Source of the DNA: Bacteroidota bacterium
GTDB lineage: Bacteria; Bacteroidota; Ignavibacteria; UBA10030
Direction: 5' to 3'
Length of the DNA: 38,689 nucleotides
Assembly (NCBI GenBank): GCA_015661185.1
Contig: JACVXU010000005.1
Coordinates: forward strand, 1-38,689
Shown: positions 26,306 to 34,703 of the stretch, in pieces
Numbering within the stretch: position 1 is the first letter of the stretch
How the letters are laid out: the number at the start of each line of letters is the position of its first letter
Translations under genes and position numbers: made by a program
Notes under the pieces: model-generated
Database searches by the model: none
Seen by the model: the letters and a program-made list of their open reading frames with translations, nothing else
What the model was told of the DNA's origin: nothing

Positions 26306-26734
26306 TTATTCGGTGCTTGGGATGTGCTCACGGATGCGTTGTGCGTATCTCGCCATCTGGCCATCCGAGTATTGCTTGAGTTTGAGTTCAAAGCGTATGT
26401 TGTCGTTCGTATATCGCGGTGTGATGTGCCAATGAAAATGGAACACAGATTGTCCCGCAACCTCACCGTTATTACAGAAAATATTGAATCCCTCGAGCTG
26501 AAGGCTTGAAACGAGAGCCCTGCAGACTCGGGTCGTTGTTTCCATCAGACCAGCCATAGATCCGGCGGGCAGATCAAGAAAAGTCCGGCAGTGATCCTTG
26601 GGGATGACGAGCGCATGTCCAAAATGGATTGGTCTTGTATCAAGAATGGCAATCGCTGTTTCGTTTTCATACAGCATTTCAGCGGTTGCTGATCGTGCAA
26701 CGATTTGGCAGAAGACGCAATCCACGCAATCCAT
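26306..26734 (-). CDS. HIT family hydrolase
   Basis: A 142-residue histidine-triad protein. [10 protein letters not shown] (residues 99-108) is the catalytic HxHxH motif that forms the nucleotidyl intermediate. [13 protein letters not shown] near residue 37 is the typical preceding strand. Cysteines in DCVFC near the start, with downstream histidines, could bind zinc. Such enzymes cleave adenosine phosphoramidates, dinucleoside polyphosphates or similar; the substrate here is not known. A GTG four codons upstream (26746) is possible, but the ATG fits the family start. It precedes icd on the minus strand and is divergent from the TPR gene. Confidence 0.9.
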   Translation of the reverse strand: MDCVDCVFCQIVARSATAEMLYENETAIAILDTRPIHFGHALVIPKDHCRTFLDLPAGSMAGLMETTTRVCRALVSSLQLEGFNIFCNNGEVAGQSVFHFHWHITPRYTNDNIRFELKLKQYSDGQMARYAQRIREHIPSTE

Positions 26735-26868
26735 TGAGGGGCGCACTGTTATCAGGACAAAGAATCGAACTCAACATATCAAAAAAACTCCGCATGTCAA
26801 AGGAGTATCAGGCGGAGAAATCTCCCACAATTTTCACTCGCGTGACATCCTCAAACCTCACGCGAGAC

Positions 26869-26897
26869 TTGAATCTAAATGAAGCATTTGCTATATT
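26869..26897 (+). promoter_or_regulatory. Sigma-70-type promoter of the TPR lipoprotein-like gene
   Basis: TTGAAT (26869-26874), 17 bases, TATATT (26892-26897). Both hexamers and the spacer are the same as in the carB promoter. Transcription would start near 26904, giving a leader of about 45 bases before the ATG at 26949. Confidence 0.75.
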
Positions 26898-26948
26898 TTC
26901 CGCCGGGTTTTCTACATCAAATACACAATACGAAGAAGGGGTTGTTCA

Positions 26949-28337
26949 ATGAAATACCACGCCACGAAACTGATCATTCTGGTAGCAGTTGCCTCATTAC
27001 TATTCGTCGGGTATCAGTGCGGTTCACCCGAATTCACAGGCGCGAAAGTGCACATCCAGCAAAGGAACTTCAAAGAAGCAGCCCGCCTCCTCGAAATTGA
27101 AGTTCAAAAAAACCCGCAGAACGAAGAAGCATGGTTTTTCCTCGGCGGCCTCAAGGCAGACCAGGGAGACCTCACCGGTATGAACAAGGCTTTCGAAGCC
27201 GCGCTAAAAATCTCTCCCAAGCACGCTGGCGAAATTCGTGCGATGCGGTACAACCAATGGGGGCAGAATCTGAATGCAGGAGTGAGTTACCTTGAACGCG
27301 CAACCAGCGATTCCGCCCATTACTTTGAAAAGTCGATCGATTCATTTCACAAGGCGATTGCTGCCTGGCCCGATACGTCTTTGACATACCGTTATCTCGG
27401 CTTTGTGTACAACAACAAGGGAGATTACGACAACGCTCTCGTGGCCTTCAAGAAGGCGTGGGACATGGGTAAGGATCTTGAATCAATCAAGCGAGCTGGA
27501 GCGATCTACCTTATCAAGGGCGACGAGCACAAAGGAAAATTCGAGACCTCGAATGCGCTTGCACTGAAAACCTTGAAGAACCTCGAAGAAGCCAAGCGAG
27601 CCGGATCGAAAGACAAGGTGAAGGAATTCCTTGGAGTGCCTGATGAAACGAAGAAGGGACCGAAGAATTCGACGAAGGAAGACTGGTTTTACAAGGCCTA
27701 CCAACTTACAATCTCCTTCGAGGGCGACAAAGTCCTCGACCGGAAATTCGGCCAACCCGCCTACAAACCTGCGATCGATTCCACTGAACATGCCCTTGCC
27801 CAGGTGCAATATGACAAAGCAGTGGCAACGCTCGAGATTGCCCGTTCTGCGGATGCGAGGGACAACGAGACATTGCAGAGATTGCTGAAAGGCTATGTGG
27901 AATCGAACCGGATTGAACCAGCCGTGCGCGAGTTTGAGAAAGTCGTTGCCACCGATACCACCAACGCCAAGACGAATAGATTTATCCTCGGTGTTCTCTA
28001 TCGAACGATCGGAAGGTACGATGAGGCAATTGGGCAATTCAAGGAAGCCACCAAGATGGATCCAAACGACTGTGAGATCATGTTTGACATCGCGGCGACC
28101 TACTATAACTGGGGTGTCGACATGATCAAGACTTCCGACGAGAAGAATGAACAGTCGGATGCATACAAAGCGAAATTCCAGGCCGCCCTCCCATATATGG
28201 AGAAAGTAGCCGAATGCAAGAAAGAAGATGCGAACATCTGGGAAACAATGGGCACGATTTATGCCCGACTCGGCCAGCAAGACAAGGCAATGAAAGCATT
28301 TGATCAGGCCGATAAGATTCGGAAAGGCATGAAGTAA
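26949..28337 (+). CDS. TPR protein with an embedded BamE/SmpA-like module, probable lipoprotein
   Basis: A 462-residue envelope protein. The N-terminus KLIILVAVASLLFVGYQCGS is a signal peptide whose cysteine (residue 24) may be lipidated, although GYQC is a loose lipobox. TPR repeats follow (FKEAARLLEIEVQKNPQNEE; LTYRYLGFVYNNKGDYDNAL) and resume near the C-terminus (GVLYRTIGRYDEAIGQFKEA; TIYARLGQQDKAMKAFDQA). Between them, residues about 222-267 read VKEFLGVPDETKKG, WFYKAYQLTISFEGDKVLDR. That resembles the LGxPxx...W.Y....v.F..gkv pattern of the BamE/SmpA fold. It may take part in outer-membrane assembly or lipoprotein scaffolding. It has its own promoter and terminator, and GAAGGGG before the ATG. 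Confidence 0.85.
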   Translation: MKYHATKLIILVAVASLLFVGYQCGSPEFTGAKVHIQQRNFKEAARLLEIEVQKNPQNEEAWFFLGGLKADQGDLTGMNKAFEAALKISPKHAGEIRAMRYNQWGQNLNAGVSYLERATSDSAHYFEKSIDSFHKAIAAWPDTSLTYRYLGFVYNNKGDYDNALVAFKKAWDMGKDLESIKRAGAIYLIKGDEHKGKFETSNALALKTLKNLEEAKRAGSKDKVKEFLGVPDETKKGPKNSTKEDWFYKAYQLTISFEGDKVLDRKFGQPAYKPAIDSTEHALAQVQYDKAVATLEIARSADARDNETLQRLLKGYVESNRIEPAVREFEKVVATDTTNAKTNRFILGVLYRTIGRYDEAIGQFKEATKMDPNDCEIMFDIAATYYNWGVDMIKTSDEKNEQSDAYKAKFQAALPYMEKVAECKKEDANIWETMGTIYARLGQQDKAMKAFDQADKIRKGMK

Positions 28338-28378
28338 GCCGGATTGTTTCGGATTGCCTTTGAACGCACCCTCGTAAT

Positions 28379-28422
28379 GCCCATCGGATTGAAACTCTGT
28401 TTCGCCGATGGGCTTTTCTTTC
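28379..28422 (+). terminator. Rho-independent terminator after the TPR gene
   Basis: GCCCATCGG (28379-28387) pairs with CCGATGGGC (28405-28413) in a nine-base perfect stem, followed by TTTTCTTTC. It lies about 40 bases after the TPR stop codon and 26 bases before the DUF3467 gene, so the latter probably depends on readthrough or on a promoter in this short gap. Confidence 0.88.
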
Positions 28423-28447
28423 GACACGTGTTACAGAAGGGAACGCT

Positions 28448-28774
28448 ATGAACGACCAGAACCAGCCACAGCAAATCAACATCGAACTGGGTGAGAAAGA
28501 AGCGGAAGGGATTTATTCGAATCTTGCAATCATCACCCATTCTCCAGCTGAATTCGTCATCGATTTTACGCGTGTGCTTCCGGGAATCCCAAAAGCAAAG
28601 GTTCATGCGAGGATCGTCATGACGCCGCAACATATCAAAATGTTTCTCTCGGCGATCAACAGCAACATCGAGAACTACGAAAAGAAGTTCGGAGAGATCA
28701 AGCTGGTGGGGGATGCCGCTGGTGCACCGATCTTCGGTTTCCAGCCTCCGGGCAAAGAGGAAAAAGTCAACTAA
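28448..28774 (+). CDS. DUF3467 protein
   Basis: A 108-residue cytoplasmic protein matching the DUF3467 pattern. It starts with a Q/N-rich leader and INIELGEKEAEGIYSNLAII, then FVIDFTRVLPGIPKAKVHARIVMTP, then HIKMFLSAINSNIENYEKKFG. The family is found in many bacteria and archaea and has no assigned role; the strand-helix layout and acidic tail are typical. GAAGGGA lies seven bases before the ATG. It follows a strong terminator and is convergent with hslU, with a repeat-bearing gap of 180 bases between. Confidence 0.88.
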   Translation: MNDQNQPQQINIELGEKEAEGIYSNLAIITHSPAEFVIDFTRVLPGIPKAKVHARIVMTPQHIKMFLSAINSNIENYEKKFGEIKLVGDAAGAPIFGFQPPGKEEKVN

Positions 28775-28825
28775 GGGATTTGTGAAACCCAGGTAGGTCT
28801 AGAAATCCGGTGGTAAAGTGGTGCT

Positions 28826-28937
28826 ACCAAGACACAAAGTCACAAAGGTTCTTGAACCTGAAGAAAATTCAGATATTTTCTTCGTGTCTTGCCAGCCCGC
28901 TACGCGTTCTGGCGGGGCGATTTCGTGGCGAAACGTG
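28826..28937. repeat. Degenerate intergenic inverted repeat with a nested small palindrome
   Basis: CAAGACACAAAG (28828-28839) is mirrored by CTTCGTGTCTTG (28880-28891), 11 of 12 bases matching. The right arm is then interrupted by a GC-rich piece, CCAGCCCGCTACGCG then TTCTGGCGGGG, which itself has CCAG/CTGG and CGC/GCG symmetry. The text resumes as ATTTCGTGGCGAAAC. The outer text resembles the AAGACACAAAG...CTTTGTGTCTT type of dispersed palindrome seen between genes in many environmental bacteria. It fills most of the gap between two convergent genes. Confidence 0.55.
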
Positions 28938-28954
28938 GGCTTTCGTCCGCACTT

Positions 28955-30349
28955 CTAGAGGATGTAGCGGCTGAGGTCACGGTCCTTGACGATGGAGCTC
29001 AGTTTCTCCACCACCAGACTCTTGGTGACTTGAATGGTCGTTGACTGGATCGTATCAGGAGCATCGAACAAGGGTTCCTCGAGGAGGGTTGTCAGGATTG
29101 TGTGCAGTCTGCGCGCACCAATATTCTCAACTTGCTCGTTCACCTCGTAAGCCACTCTCGCAATTTCCCTCACCGCTTCGTCATCAAAGTCCAGGGTGAT
29201 TCCTTCCGTCTGGAGGAGCGCGGCATACTGCTTCAGAAGCGCATTCTTCGGCAGGGTTAAGATCTTTACGAAATCGTCTTCCGAGAGGCTCTGAAGTTCC
29301 ACCCGAATTGGGAACCGACCCTGGAGCTCCGGAATGAGGTCGGAGGGTTTCGCCGCGTGAAATGCTCCGGAGGCAATAAAAAGAATGTGGTCTGTCTTGA
29401 CCATCCCGTACTTCGTGGTGACGCTGGAGCCCTCCACGATGGGAAGCAAATCCCGTTGCACCCCTTCGCGTGAGACATCCGGGCCGGTCGATTGACCCCG
29501 GCTGCTGGCGATCTTGTCGATCTCATCGATGAAGACGATCCCCGAGTTTTCAACGCGTTGCAGCGCCTCCCTCGTCGCTTTCTCCATGTCAATCAGCTTC
29601 TGAGCTTCCTCCTGCGTCAGGAAGACCTTGGCCTCGGCGACGTTCAGTTTGCGCTGTTTGTTCTTTTTCGGGAAAAGATTACCGAACATATCCTGCACGT
29701 TGATCCCCATCTCCTCAAGGCTCATCGGTCCCATGACCTGCATGAGTGGCATCTGAGACGTAGGAACATCAATCTCAATGGTGCGATGATCCAGCTCGCC
29801 CGCTTTCAGTTTTTCACGGAATTTCTCTCTCGTCCTCCGGTTCTCTTCGTCATATGCTGCAGTGTTTTCCTCGGGGAGGTTTCCTTCCGGTCGGCGGACA
29901 GGGGGGAGGAGTTCATCCAAGATCCGTTCTTCTGCGAGATTAAGCGCCTTTGTCTGGACCTCAGCTGTCTTCTCTGCCTTGACCATGTTCACAGCTATTT
30001 CCGTTAGGTCCCGGATCATCGATTCCACATCCCGGCCAACGTATCCAACCTCGGTGAATTTCGAAGCCTCTACCTTGATGAACGGAGCATGGGCGAGTTT
30101 TGCAAGGCGCCGGGCAATTTCGGTTTTTCCGACGCCCGTGGGCCCAATGAGGATGATATTGTTCGGCATGATCTCCTCGCGGAGATGCTCGGGCGCCTGC
30201 AGCCTGCGCCAGCGGTTTCTGAGGGCAATGGCGACTGATTTCTTCGCGTTCTGCTGGCCGATGATGTACTTGTCGAGTTCTTTGACTATCTCGCGCGGTG
30301 TGAGCTCGCGGACACTGTCAGAAGCCTGTTTCCTTGGCGTTGAAGACAT
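28955..30349 (-). CDS. hslU: HslU, ATPase subunit of the HslUV protease
   Basis: A 464-residue AAA+ unfoldase that feeds substrates to HslV in the cytoplasm. It begins its domain with [19 protein letters not shown]. Walker A is GPTGVGKT (69-76), the pore loop GYVGRD is near 92, Walker B is [11 protein letters not shown], and the C-terminus RYIL is the tail that docks in HslV. The intermediate domain (about residues 115-230) is rich in charged residues. The frame extends upstream to 30430 within hslV, but the ATG at 30349, one base after the hslV stop and preceded by AAGAG, fits the family. It is co-translated with hslV. Confidence 0.96.
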   Translation of the reverse strand: MSSTPRKQASDSVRELTPREIVKELDKYIIGQQNAKKSVAIALRNRWRRLQAPEHLREEIMPNNIILIGPTGVGKTEIARRLAKLAHAPFIKVEASKFTEVGYVGRDVESMIRDLTEIAVNMVKAEKTAEVQTKALNLAEERILDELLPPVRRPEGNLPEENTAAYDEENRRTREKFREKLKAGELDHRTIEIDVPTSQMPLMQVMGPMSLEEMGINVQDMFGNLFPKKNKQRKLNVAEAKVFLTQEEAQKLIDMEKATREALQRVENSGIVFIDEIDKIASSRGQSTGPDVSREGVQRDLLPIVEGSSVTTKYGMVKTDHILFIASGAFHAAKPSDLIPELQGRFPIRVELQSLSEDDFVKILTLPKNALLKQYAALLQTEGITLDFDDEAVREIARVAYEVNEQVENIGARRLHTILTTLLEEPLFDAPDTIQSTTIQVTKSLVVEKLSSIVKDRDLSRYIL

Positions 30350-30350
30350 G

Positions 30351-30887
30351 CTAGAGCTCTTCCACCGTGATGTTATTATTCGTGTAAATACAGATTTGAG
30401 AGGCCGCCTGAAGCGACTCGCGCACCACATCCCTCGCGCTCATCTGCGTGTGCTTGATGAGCATGCGGGCTGCGGCCATGGCATACGCTCCGCCTGAACC
30501 GATAGCGACAACCCCGTCGTCAGGCTCTATGACTTCACCCGTCCCCGAAATGACGAGCGAGTGAGTCTTGTCCATCGCAGCGAGGAGCGCTTCGAGTTGA
30601 CGCAGATACTTGTCGGTGCGCCAGAGCTTCGCAAGCTCAACAGCAGCCCGGACCAGCTGCCCTTGATGTTGTTCGAGTTTCTCTTCAAACCTGTCAAGGA
30701 GGCTGAAGGCATCGGCAGCTGAGCCCGCGAATCCTACCAGCACTGATCCCTGGTGCAACTTACGGATCTTGTTTGCATTCTGCTTCATCACGGTGGTTCC
30801 GAGCGTCACTTGTCCGTCACCTCCGAGGGCGATGTTCCCATCGCGCCGTACCCCAAGAATTGTCGTCGCATGGAGTTGTTCTATCAT
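30351..30887 (-). CDS. hslV: HslV, peptidase subunit of the HslUV protease
   Basis: A 178-residue proteasome-like threonine peptidase. The mature N-terminal threonine is Thr8 in [12 protein letters not shown], so a seven-residue propeptide must be removed, longer than the single Met of E. coli. Other family marks are [31 protein letters not shown] and [13 protein letters not shown]. It forms the double-ring chamber to which HslU docks. It follows rpoN by 21 bases on the minus strand; hslU follows after one base. Confidence 0.95.
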   Translation of the reverse strand: MIEQLHATTILGVRRDGNIALGGDGQVTLGTTVMKQNANKIRKLHQGSVLVGFAGSAADAFSLLDRFEEKLEQHQGQLVRAAVELAKLWRTDKYLRQLEALLAAMDKTHSLVISGTGEVIEPDDGVVAIGSGGAYAMAAARMLIKHTQMSARDVVRESLQAASQICIYTNNNITVEEL

Positions 30888-30908
30888 AAGGGAGTCTCTG
30901 TGGTGATA

Positions 30909-32354
30909 TCAGATTTTCTTGCGCAGACGTGCGATGGGGATGCCCAACTGCTCGCGATATTTCGCAACTGTCCGCCGGGCGATTTTCACACCTTCGCCGC
31001 CAACCATGGCGGCAATCTTGTCGTCATTTAACGGTTTCTGTGGATCCTCAACCTCGATGATGTCCTTAATCCTGTGTTTGATCATCCGGTTGGAGACATC
31101 CTCGCCCGATTCTGTCTCGAGTCCGGATGTGAAGAACTGTTTGAGTGAATGCACGCCGAATTCGGTCTGCACATATTTGCTGTTTACGACACGGCTGATA
31201 GTGGAAATATCGACACCGACGACCTCTGCAATGTCCTTGTAGATCATCGGCTTTAGGATTTCGCCTTCCTCAAACCACTTGCGCTGGCGGTCAACAATTG
31301 CACGCATCACTTTCATGAGCGTCTGGCGTCGTTGATGAATGGAGGCGATGAACCACTTTGCTGCTTCAAATTTCTGCTTGATGAAATCCTTCGCTTCCTT
31401 GGAAGCTTTCTTACCCTTCGGGGCAACGAGGTCCCTGTATGCCTTGTTAATACGAAGCGCAGGCATGTTCCGATCATGCAGTGAGATGATGAAATCTCCC
31501 TCATCGTTCTCGACGATGAAGTCCGGGGTGATGTAGTTCTCCTGGGCCGAAAACTCTCCCTCGCCGGGCTTCGGGTTGAGATGTTGAATGAGTTCGATTA
31601 CCCTCTTGAGTGAGTCCATCCCCACATGGAGGCCGTTGCTGAGGTTCTCAAATCGCTTGAGTTTCAGATCATCGAAATGGTGCTGGAGGACCTTCAGGGC
31701 AAGCTCTTTGATGTGTGGATCGCACTTTGTGGTCCGGACCTGTGCTATCAGGCATTCCTGGAGATCCCGGGCTGCAATCCCGGGTGGGTCGAGCAGCTGT
31801 ATGAGCTTGAGTACCTCTTCGGCGCGTTCAAGAGAGATGTCGAGTCCGAACGTGAGATTGAGATCTTGTACGATGAGTGCCAGCTCCCGGCGCAGATACC
31901 CGTCCTCATCGACGTTCCCGATAATTTCTTCTGCGATGAGGAAGTCCAAGTCATTCTCACACTGAAGGCGAAACTGGCTCAGCAGCCGCTCTGACATGGG
32001 AACTGTCGATGCCAGCGGGCGTTCGTATTCCTCTTCCTCATCCTGGGGCTTGTACGATTCGGGGCTTTTGTATCCGGCGAGATCGTCGTTGATGTAGTCT
32101 TCAAGCGAGTAGGATTCTTCTTCTTTGTTCTCAGCTTTCTCTTCTTCAACCGTTTCGGCGACAGCTTCTTCCGGTTCGTCCTGTTCGGTCTGCTGTTCCA
32201 TCTCGTCGATAGTCTCGAGAAGCGGATTCAACTCCAATTCTGTCTTAATGCGCTGCTCAAGCGCCATCGTTGGGAGCTGCAGCAGCTTGAGGTATTGGAC
32301 TTGTTGCGGCGTGAGCTTCAGCCCGAGCCGCATCTGTTGAGAGAGATTTATCAT
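30909..32354 (-). CDS. rpoN: RNA polymerase sigma-54 factor
   Basis: A 481-residue sigma-54. Region I is present with its glutamine- and leucine-rich start (LSQQMRLGLKLTPQQVQYLK, MALEQRIKTELELNPLLE). Region II is a long acidic stretch (about 50-110). The core-binding domain has LDPPGIAARDLQECL and LNPKPGEGE. The helix-turn-helix lies near IAEVVGVDISTISRVVNSKY, and the RpoN box ARRTVAKYRE (459-468) recognises the -24 element. It directs transcription that needs enhancer-binding AAA+ activators. The start matches the family; no ribosome site is obvious. No convincing -24/-12 promoter was found in this window. Confidence 0.96.
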   Translation of the reverse strand: MINLSQQMRLGLKLTPQQVQYLKLLQLPTMALEQRIKTELELNPLLETIDEMEQQTEQDEPEEAVAETVEEEKAENKEEESYSLEDYINDDLAGYKSPESYKPQDEEEEYERPLASTVPMSERLLSQFRLQCENDLDFLIAEEIIGNVDEDGYLRRELALIVQDLNLTFGLDISLERAEEVLKLIQLLDPPGIAARDLQECLIAQVRTTKCDPHIKELALKVLQHHFDDLKLKRFENLSNGLHVGMDSLKRVIELIQHLNPKPGEGEFSAQENYITPDFIVENDEGDFIISLHDRNMPALRINKAYRDLVAPKGKKASKEAKDFIKQKFEAAKWFIASIHQRRQTLMKVMRAIVDRQRKWFEEGEILKPMIYKDIAEVVGVDISTISRVVNSKYVQTEFGVHSLKQFFTSGLETESGEDVSNRMIKHRIKDIIEVEDPQKPLNDDKIAAMVGGEGVKIARRTVAKYREQLGIPIARLRKKI

Positions 32355-32377
32355 GCGTCAAAACATAGTGTCAATTA

Positions 32378-32950
32378 CTACGGTGCGTTTCCTTCTGCGT
32401 TTCTGGCGCGGCAATACTCCGAGAATTGATCATAGGATTGTTCTCCATACGCTCGCGTCAACGATGTGCGCAGGAATTCCCATAGAGAGACGTGTTCCTT
32501 CACGCCGCGTTCCAGAGCGGGACGACACTCGGCGATTTCCTCGAACCGCAATCGTTCAGGTGAGCCCGGAGCTACCCGAATCGGAAAGAGATGGCACGAG
32601 AGCGGTTTGCGCCACGAAAGTTCGCTATTTAGATACGCTTTTTCAAATGCGCACTGCGCAATTTCGTTTTCAAAAATGGCAAAAACACACGCTCGTTTAT
32701 CCACGACCTGGGTCGTGTGATCACCCCGGCGACCTTGAACTAATCCCCGCTCATCGATGGCGTCCTTGTGACGAAAACTGAGGTATTTCTTTACAATTGG
32801 ATACGCTTTCTCAATTTCATCGAGTTCTTCGTCGAGAAGGGGTGCGCCCCGCTGACCCGGCATCGTGCAACAAGCACCTTTGCATCGCTCTAAATCGCAG
32901 ACAAATTGGATGTTCGGGATCTTGGGATCGATGAGGACTTGTTCGAGCAT
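32378..32950 (-). CDS. DUF3109 family cysteine-rich protein
   Basis: A 190-residue cytoplasmic protein of the DUF3109 family, common in Bacteroidota and relatives. It has CDLERCKGACC near residue 18, then ACVFAIFENEIAQCAFEKAY near 87 and KPLSCHLFPIRV near 115. The spaced cysteines probably bind iron-sulfur or zinc, as in the related YkgJ-type (Fe-S/zinc cluster) proteins; this is inference. Function is not known. It is first in the minus-strand set followed by rpoN, hslV and hslU, and divergent from the ECF sigma gene with 152 bases between. Confidence 0.87.
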   Translation of the reverse strand: MLEQVLIDPKIPNIQFVCDLERCKGACCTMPGQRGAPLLDEELDEIEKAYPIVKKYLSFRHKDAIDERGLVQGRRGDHTTQVVDKRACVFAIFENEIAQCAFEKAYLNSELSWRKPLSCHLFPIRVAPGSPERLRFEEIAECRPALERGVKEHVSLWEFLRTSLTRAYGEQSYDQFSEYCRARNAEGNAP

Positions 32951-33072
32951 ATCCGATGTTCAGTAGTTCTCACCGCTAAAGTATGATCAATTTCCTTAAA
33001 AAACCATAGGTGGCGTCCCTTCTTGGCCATCGAGCTTGAAATTGCCTTCGAATTCTGGCAAGTTATCGCTAC

Positions 33073-33098
33073 AACCTTTTTTCAAAGCATAGGTCTAA
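33073..33098 (+). promoter_or_regulatory. ECF-type promoter candidate before the first ECF sigma gene
   Basis: AACC (33073-33076) followed by a T-run, then GTCTAA (33093-33098) 16 bases later. AAC at -35 and GTC at -10 are the usual cores of ECF promoters. The same pair occurs before the second ECF gene. Transcription would start near 33105, inside the first ATG at 33103, which would favour the ATG at 33139 as start. It suggests that the sigma factor drives its own operon. Confidence 0.5.
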
Positions 33099-33102
33099 TC
33101 CC

Positions 33103-33702
33103 ATGTCACAAAAGCAGGATTCATACGCGACAGACACTATGATCGATCTGGAATTGATACAGCGGGCGAAGCAAGGGGATATGGGTGCGTTCGAGCAGCT
33201 CGTCTTCCGCTACGATAAACAGGTGTTGACGATTGCAGCCCGTCATGTGCAGAGTTCCGAGGACGCGAAGGACATCTATCAGGAGGTTTTTCTGAGGGTG
33301 TATCGGTCGCTTCCGAAGTTCCAGCTCAGAAGCCAATTCTCAACATGGTTGTTCCGGATCACGACGAACGTTTGCCTTACGCACAGATCGAGACGCAAAC
33401 GACATATCCACACGTCGCTGAGTCAGGAATCTGATGATGAGCACGGCGGAGCACTCTCTGAAGCCATCACCGAACCAAGTGGGGCAGACCGACGAGCCGA
33501 ACGATCGGACATGGCACTCCATGTCGCTCATGCAATGGAGTCGCTTTCTTCGAAGCAAAAGATGGTTTTCACTCTCAAATACTATGATGGCTACAAGATT
33601 CGTGAGATAGCCGAAATGCTTGACCTCGCTGATGGAACTGTCAAGAGATATCTGTTCGCAGCAACGAGGAAGATGCGCCACGCATTGAAAGATCTACATT
33701 AA
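33103..33702 (+). CDS. ECF RNA polymerase sigma factor (first of two)
   Basis: A 199-residue ECF sigma factor with region 2 (FEQLVFRYDKQVLTIAARHV, DAKDIYQEVFLRVYRSLPKF, STWLFRITTNVCL) and region 4 (LSSKQKMVFTLKYYDGYKIR, EIAEMLDLADGTVKRYLFAA). Such factors redirect RNA polymerase when released from a membrane anti-sigma factor. The next gene, 32 bases on, encodes a zinc-finger membrane protein that is the likely partner. The linker between the domains is unusually polar (SQESDDEHGG...PSGADRRAERS). The ATG at 33139 (MIDLELIQRAKQGD) gives the more usual ECF beginning and fits the candidate promoter; neither start has a clear ribosome site. Confidence 0.93.
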   Translation: MSQKQDSYATDTMIDLELIQRAKQGDMGAFEQLVFRYDKQVLTIAARHVQSSEDAKDIYQEVFLRVYRSLPKFQLRSQFSTWLFRITTNVCLTHRSRRKRHIHTSLSQESDDEHGGALSEAITEPSGADRRAERSDMALHVAHAMESLSSKQKMVFTLKYYDGYKIREIAEMLDLADGTVKRYLFAATRKMRHALKDLH

Positions 33703-33734
33703 CCTATCGGAGCGTACACGCGAAGGACAAAGCT

Positions 33735-34703
33735 ATGAAGCATGATCAATACAAAGAACTGCTTCACCTCTCATTCTACCATGACCTGAATGACGATGAG
33801 CAGATGGTTCTCTCCGATCATCTCAAGAACTGCGCCGAATGCCAGGCTGAGGGTGAAGGTCTGAAGAAGCTGGAGTCGGCGCTCGTGCAGGGGCAGCGGT
33901 TTGAGGTGAATGATCAACTGTTGGACCAGGCCCGACGTGAGCTGAGAGTCGCGCTTCGGTTGGAGGCGGCGAAGCAACCACTCTGGACTGAATGGCTGGA
34001 GAGGTTCAACATACTCAGCCACCCGGGACTCCGGCTTGCGCTAGGAGGTGCTGCAATGCTCGTTGTCGGCTTCGCGATCGGTTATCTTGTTTTCATGCCA
34101 GCAGGAATGACCAACTCTGAAGGAGCCATGCAGGGGCTCAATCAGGCCTCCGTCCAGAGGAGCGAGACGCGGGTTTCGAATTTCCGATTCGCCCCGCAAT
34201 CACCGCAGGCGGGTGAGGTCGAATTCAGCTTTGATATGGTGACCCCGGTCCGAATGAAAGGCAATGTGAACGACAACGCAGTGCAGCGGGTCATGGCTCA
34301 GGCGCTCCTCAGCGATCAAAACCCCGGCGCGCGATTGCTCACGGTGAGCACACTGGGGAATCAGGTCGAAGCGTCGAAGACGCCGGACAAGGAGATCAAG
34401 GCGGCCCTAATCCAAGTGATGAAACTGGATGCCAACGTTGGGGTTCGCAGGGAAGCGCTGAAGGCAATTCAGAGATTTGAGCTGGACGAGGATATCAAAA
34501 ACGCATTGCTCTTTGTCTTGAAAAACGAGACGAATCCTGGCATGCGCATTGACGTTATCAACTACCTCGAGAAACCGGTCCTAACACACAAGCTCGTCGA
34601 CCAGGATATTCTCAATGGTTTTAAGCAGAGCATGCAATCCGACAATAACAACTACATTCGCATTCGAGCGAAGAACGTTTACGAGGAGGTAAACCAACAA
34701 TGA
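33735..34703 (+). CDS. Membrane anti-sigma factor with C-terminal HEAT-like domain
   Basis: A 322-residue bitopic protein. The cytoplasmic part carries the zinc anti-sigma motif His29-x3-Cys33-x2-Cys36 (DHLKNCAEC). A transmembrane helix follows at about 100-122 (LRLALGGAAMLVVGFAIGYL). The outer part ends in helical HEAT-like repeats from about residue 180 (ALIQVMKLDANVGVRREALK; ALLFVLKNETNPGMRIDVIN). It should bind and silence the ECF factor encoded just upstream. The HEAT domain may be the sensing end, which is inference. GAAGGA precedes the ATG by seven bases. Its stop overlaps the start of the DUF4097 gene by four bases (ATGA). Confidence 0.85.
   Translation: MKHDQYKELLHLSFYHDLNDDEQMVLSDHLKNCAECQAEGEGLKKLESALVQGQRFEVNDQLLDQARRELRVALRLEAAKQPLWTEWLERFNILSHPGLRLALGGAAMLVVGFAIGYLVFMPAGMTNSEGAMQGLNQASVQRSETRVSNFRFAPQSPQAGEVEFSFDMVTPVRMKGNVNDNAVQRVMAQALLSDQNPGARLLTVSTLGNQVEASKTPDKEIKAALIQVMKLDANVGVRREALKAIQRFELDEDIKNALLFVLKNETNPGMRIDVINYLEKPVLTHKLVDQDILNGFKQSMQSDNNNYIRIRAKNVYEEVNQQ

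Noticed and set aside
27483-28427. 314-codon open frame on the minus strand opposite the TPR lipoprotein
   Set aside because: It crosses the terminator stem at 28379-28413 and mirrors the TPR gene; no motif.
30350-30430. Longer HslU start at 30430
   Set aside because: The extra 27 residues lie within hslV in another frame and have no family similarity; the ATG at 30349 fits HslU.
32580-32610. Possible sigma-54 promoter (TGGCACG ... TTTGCG)
   Set aside because: The spacing between the GG and GC elements is too long and it lies inside the DUF3109 gene.
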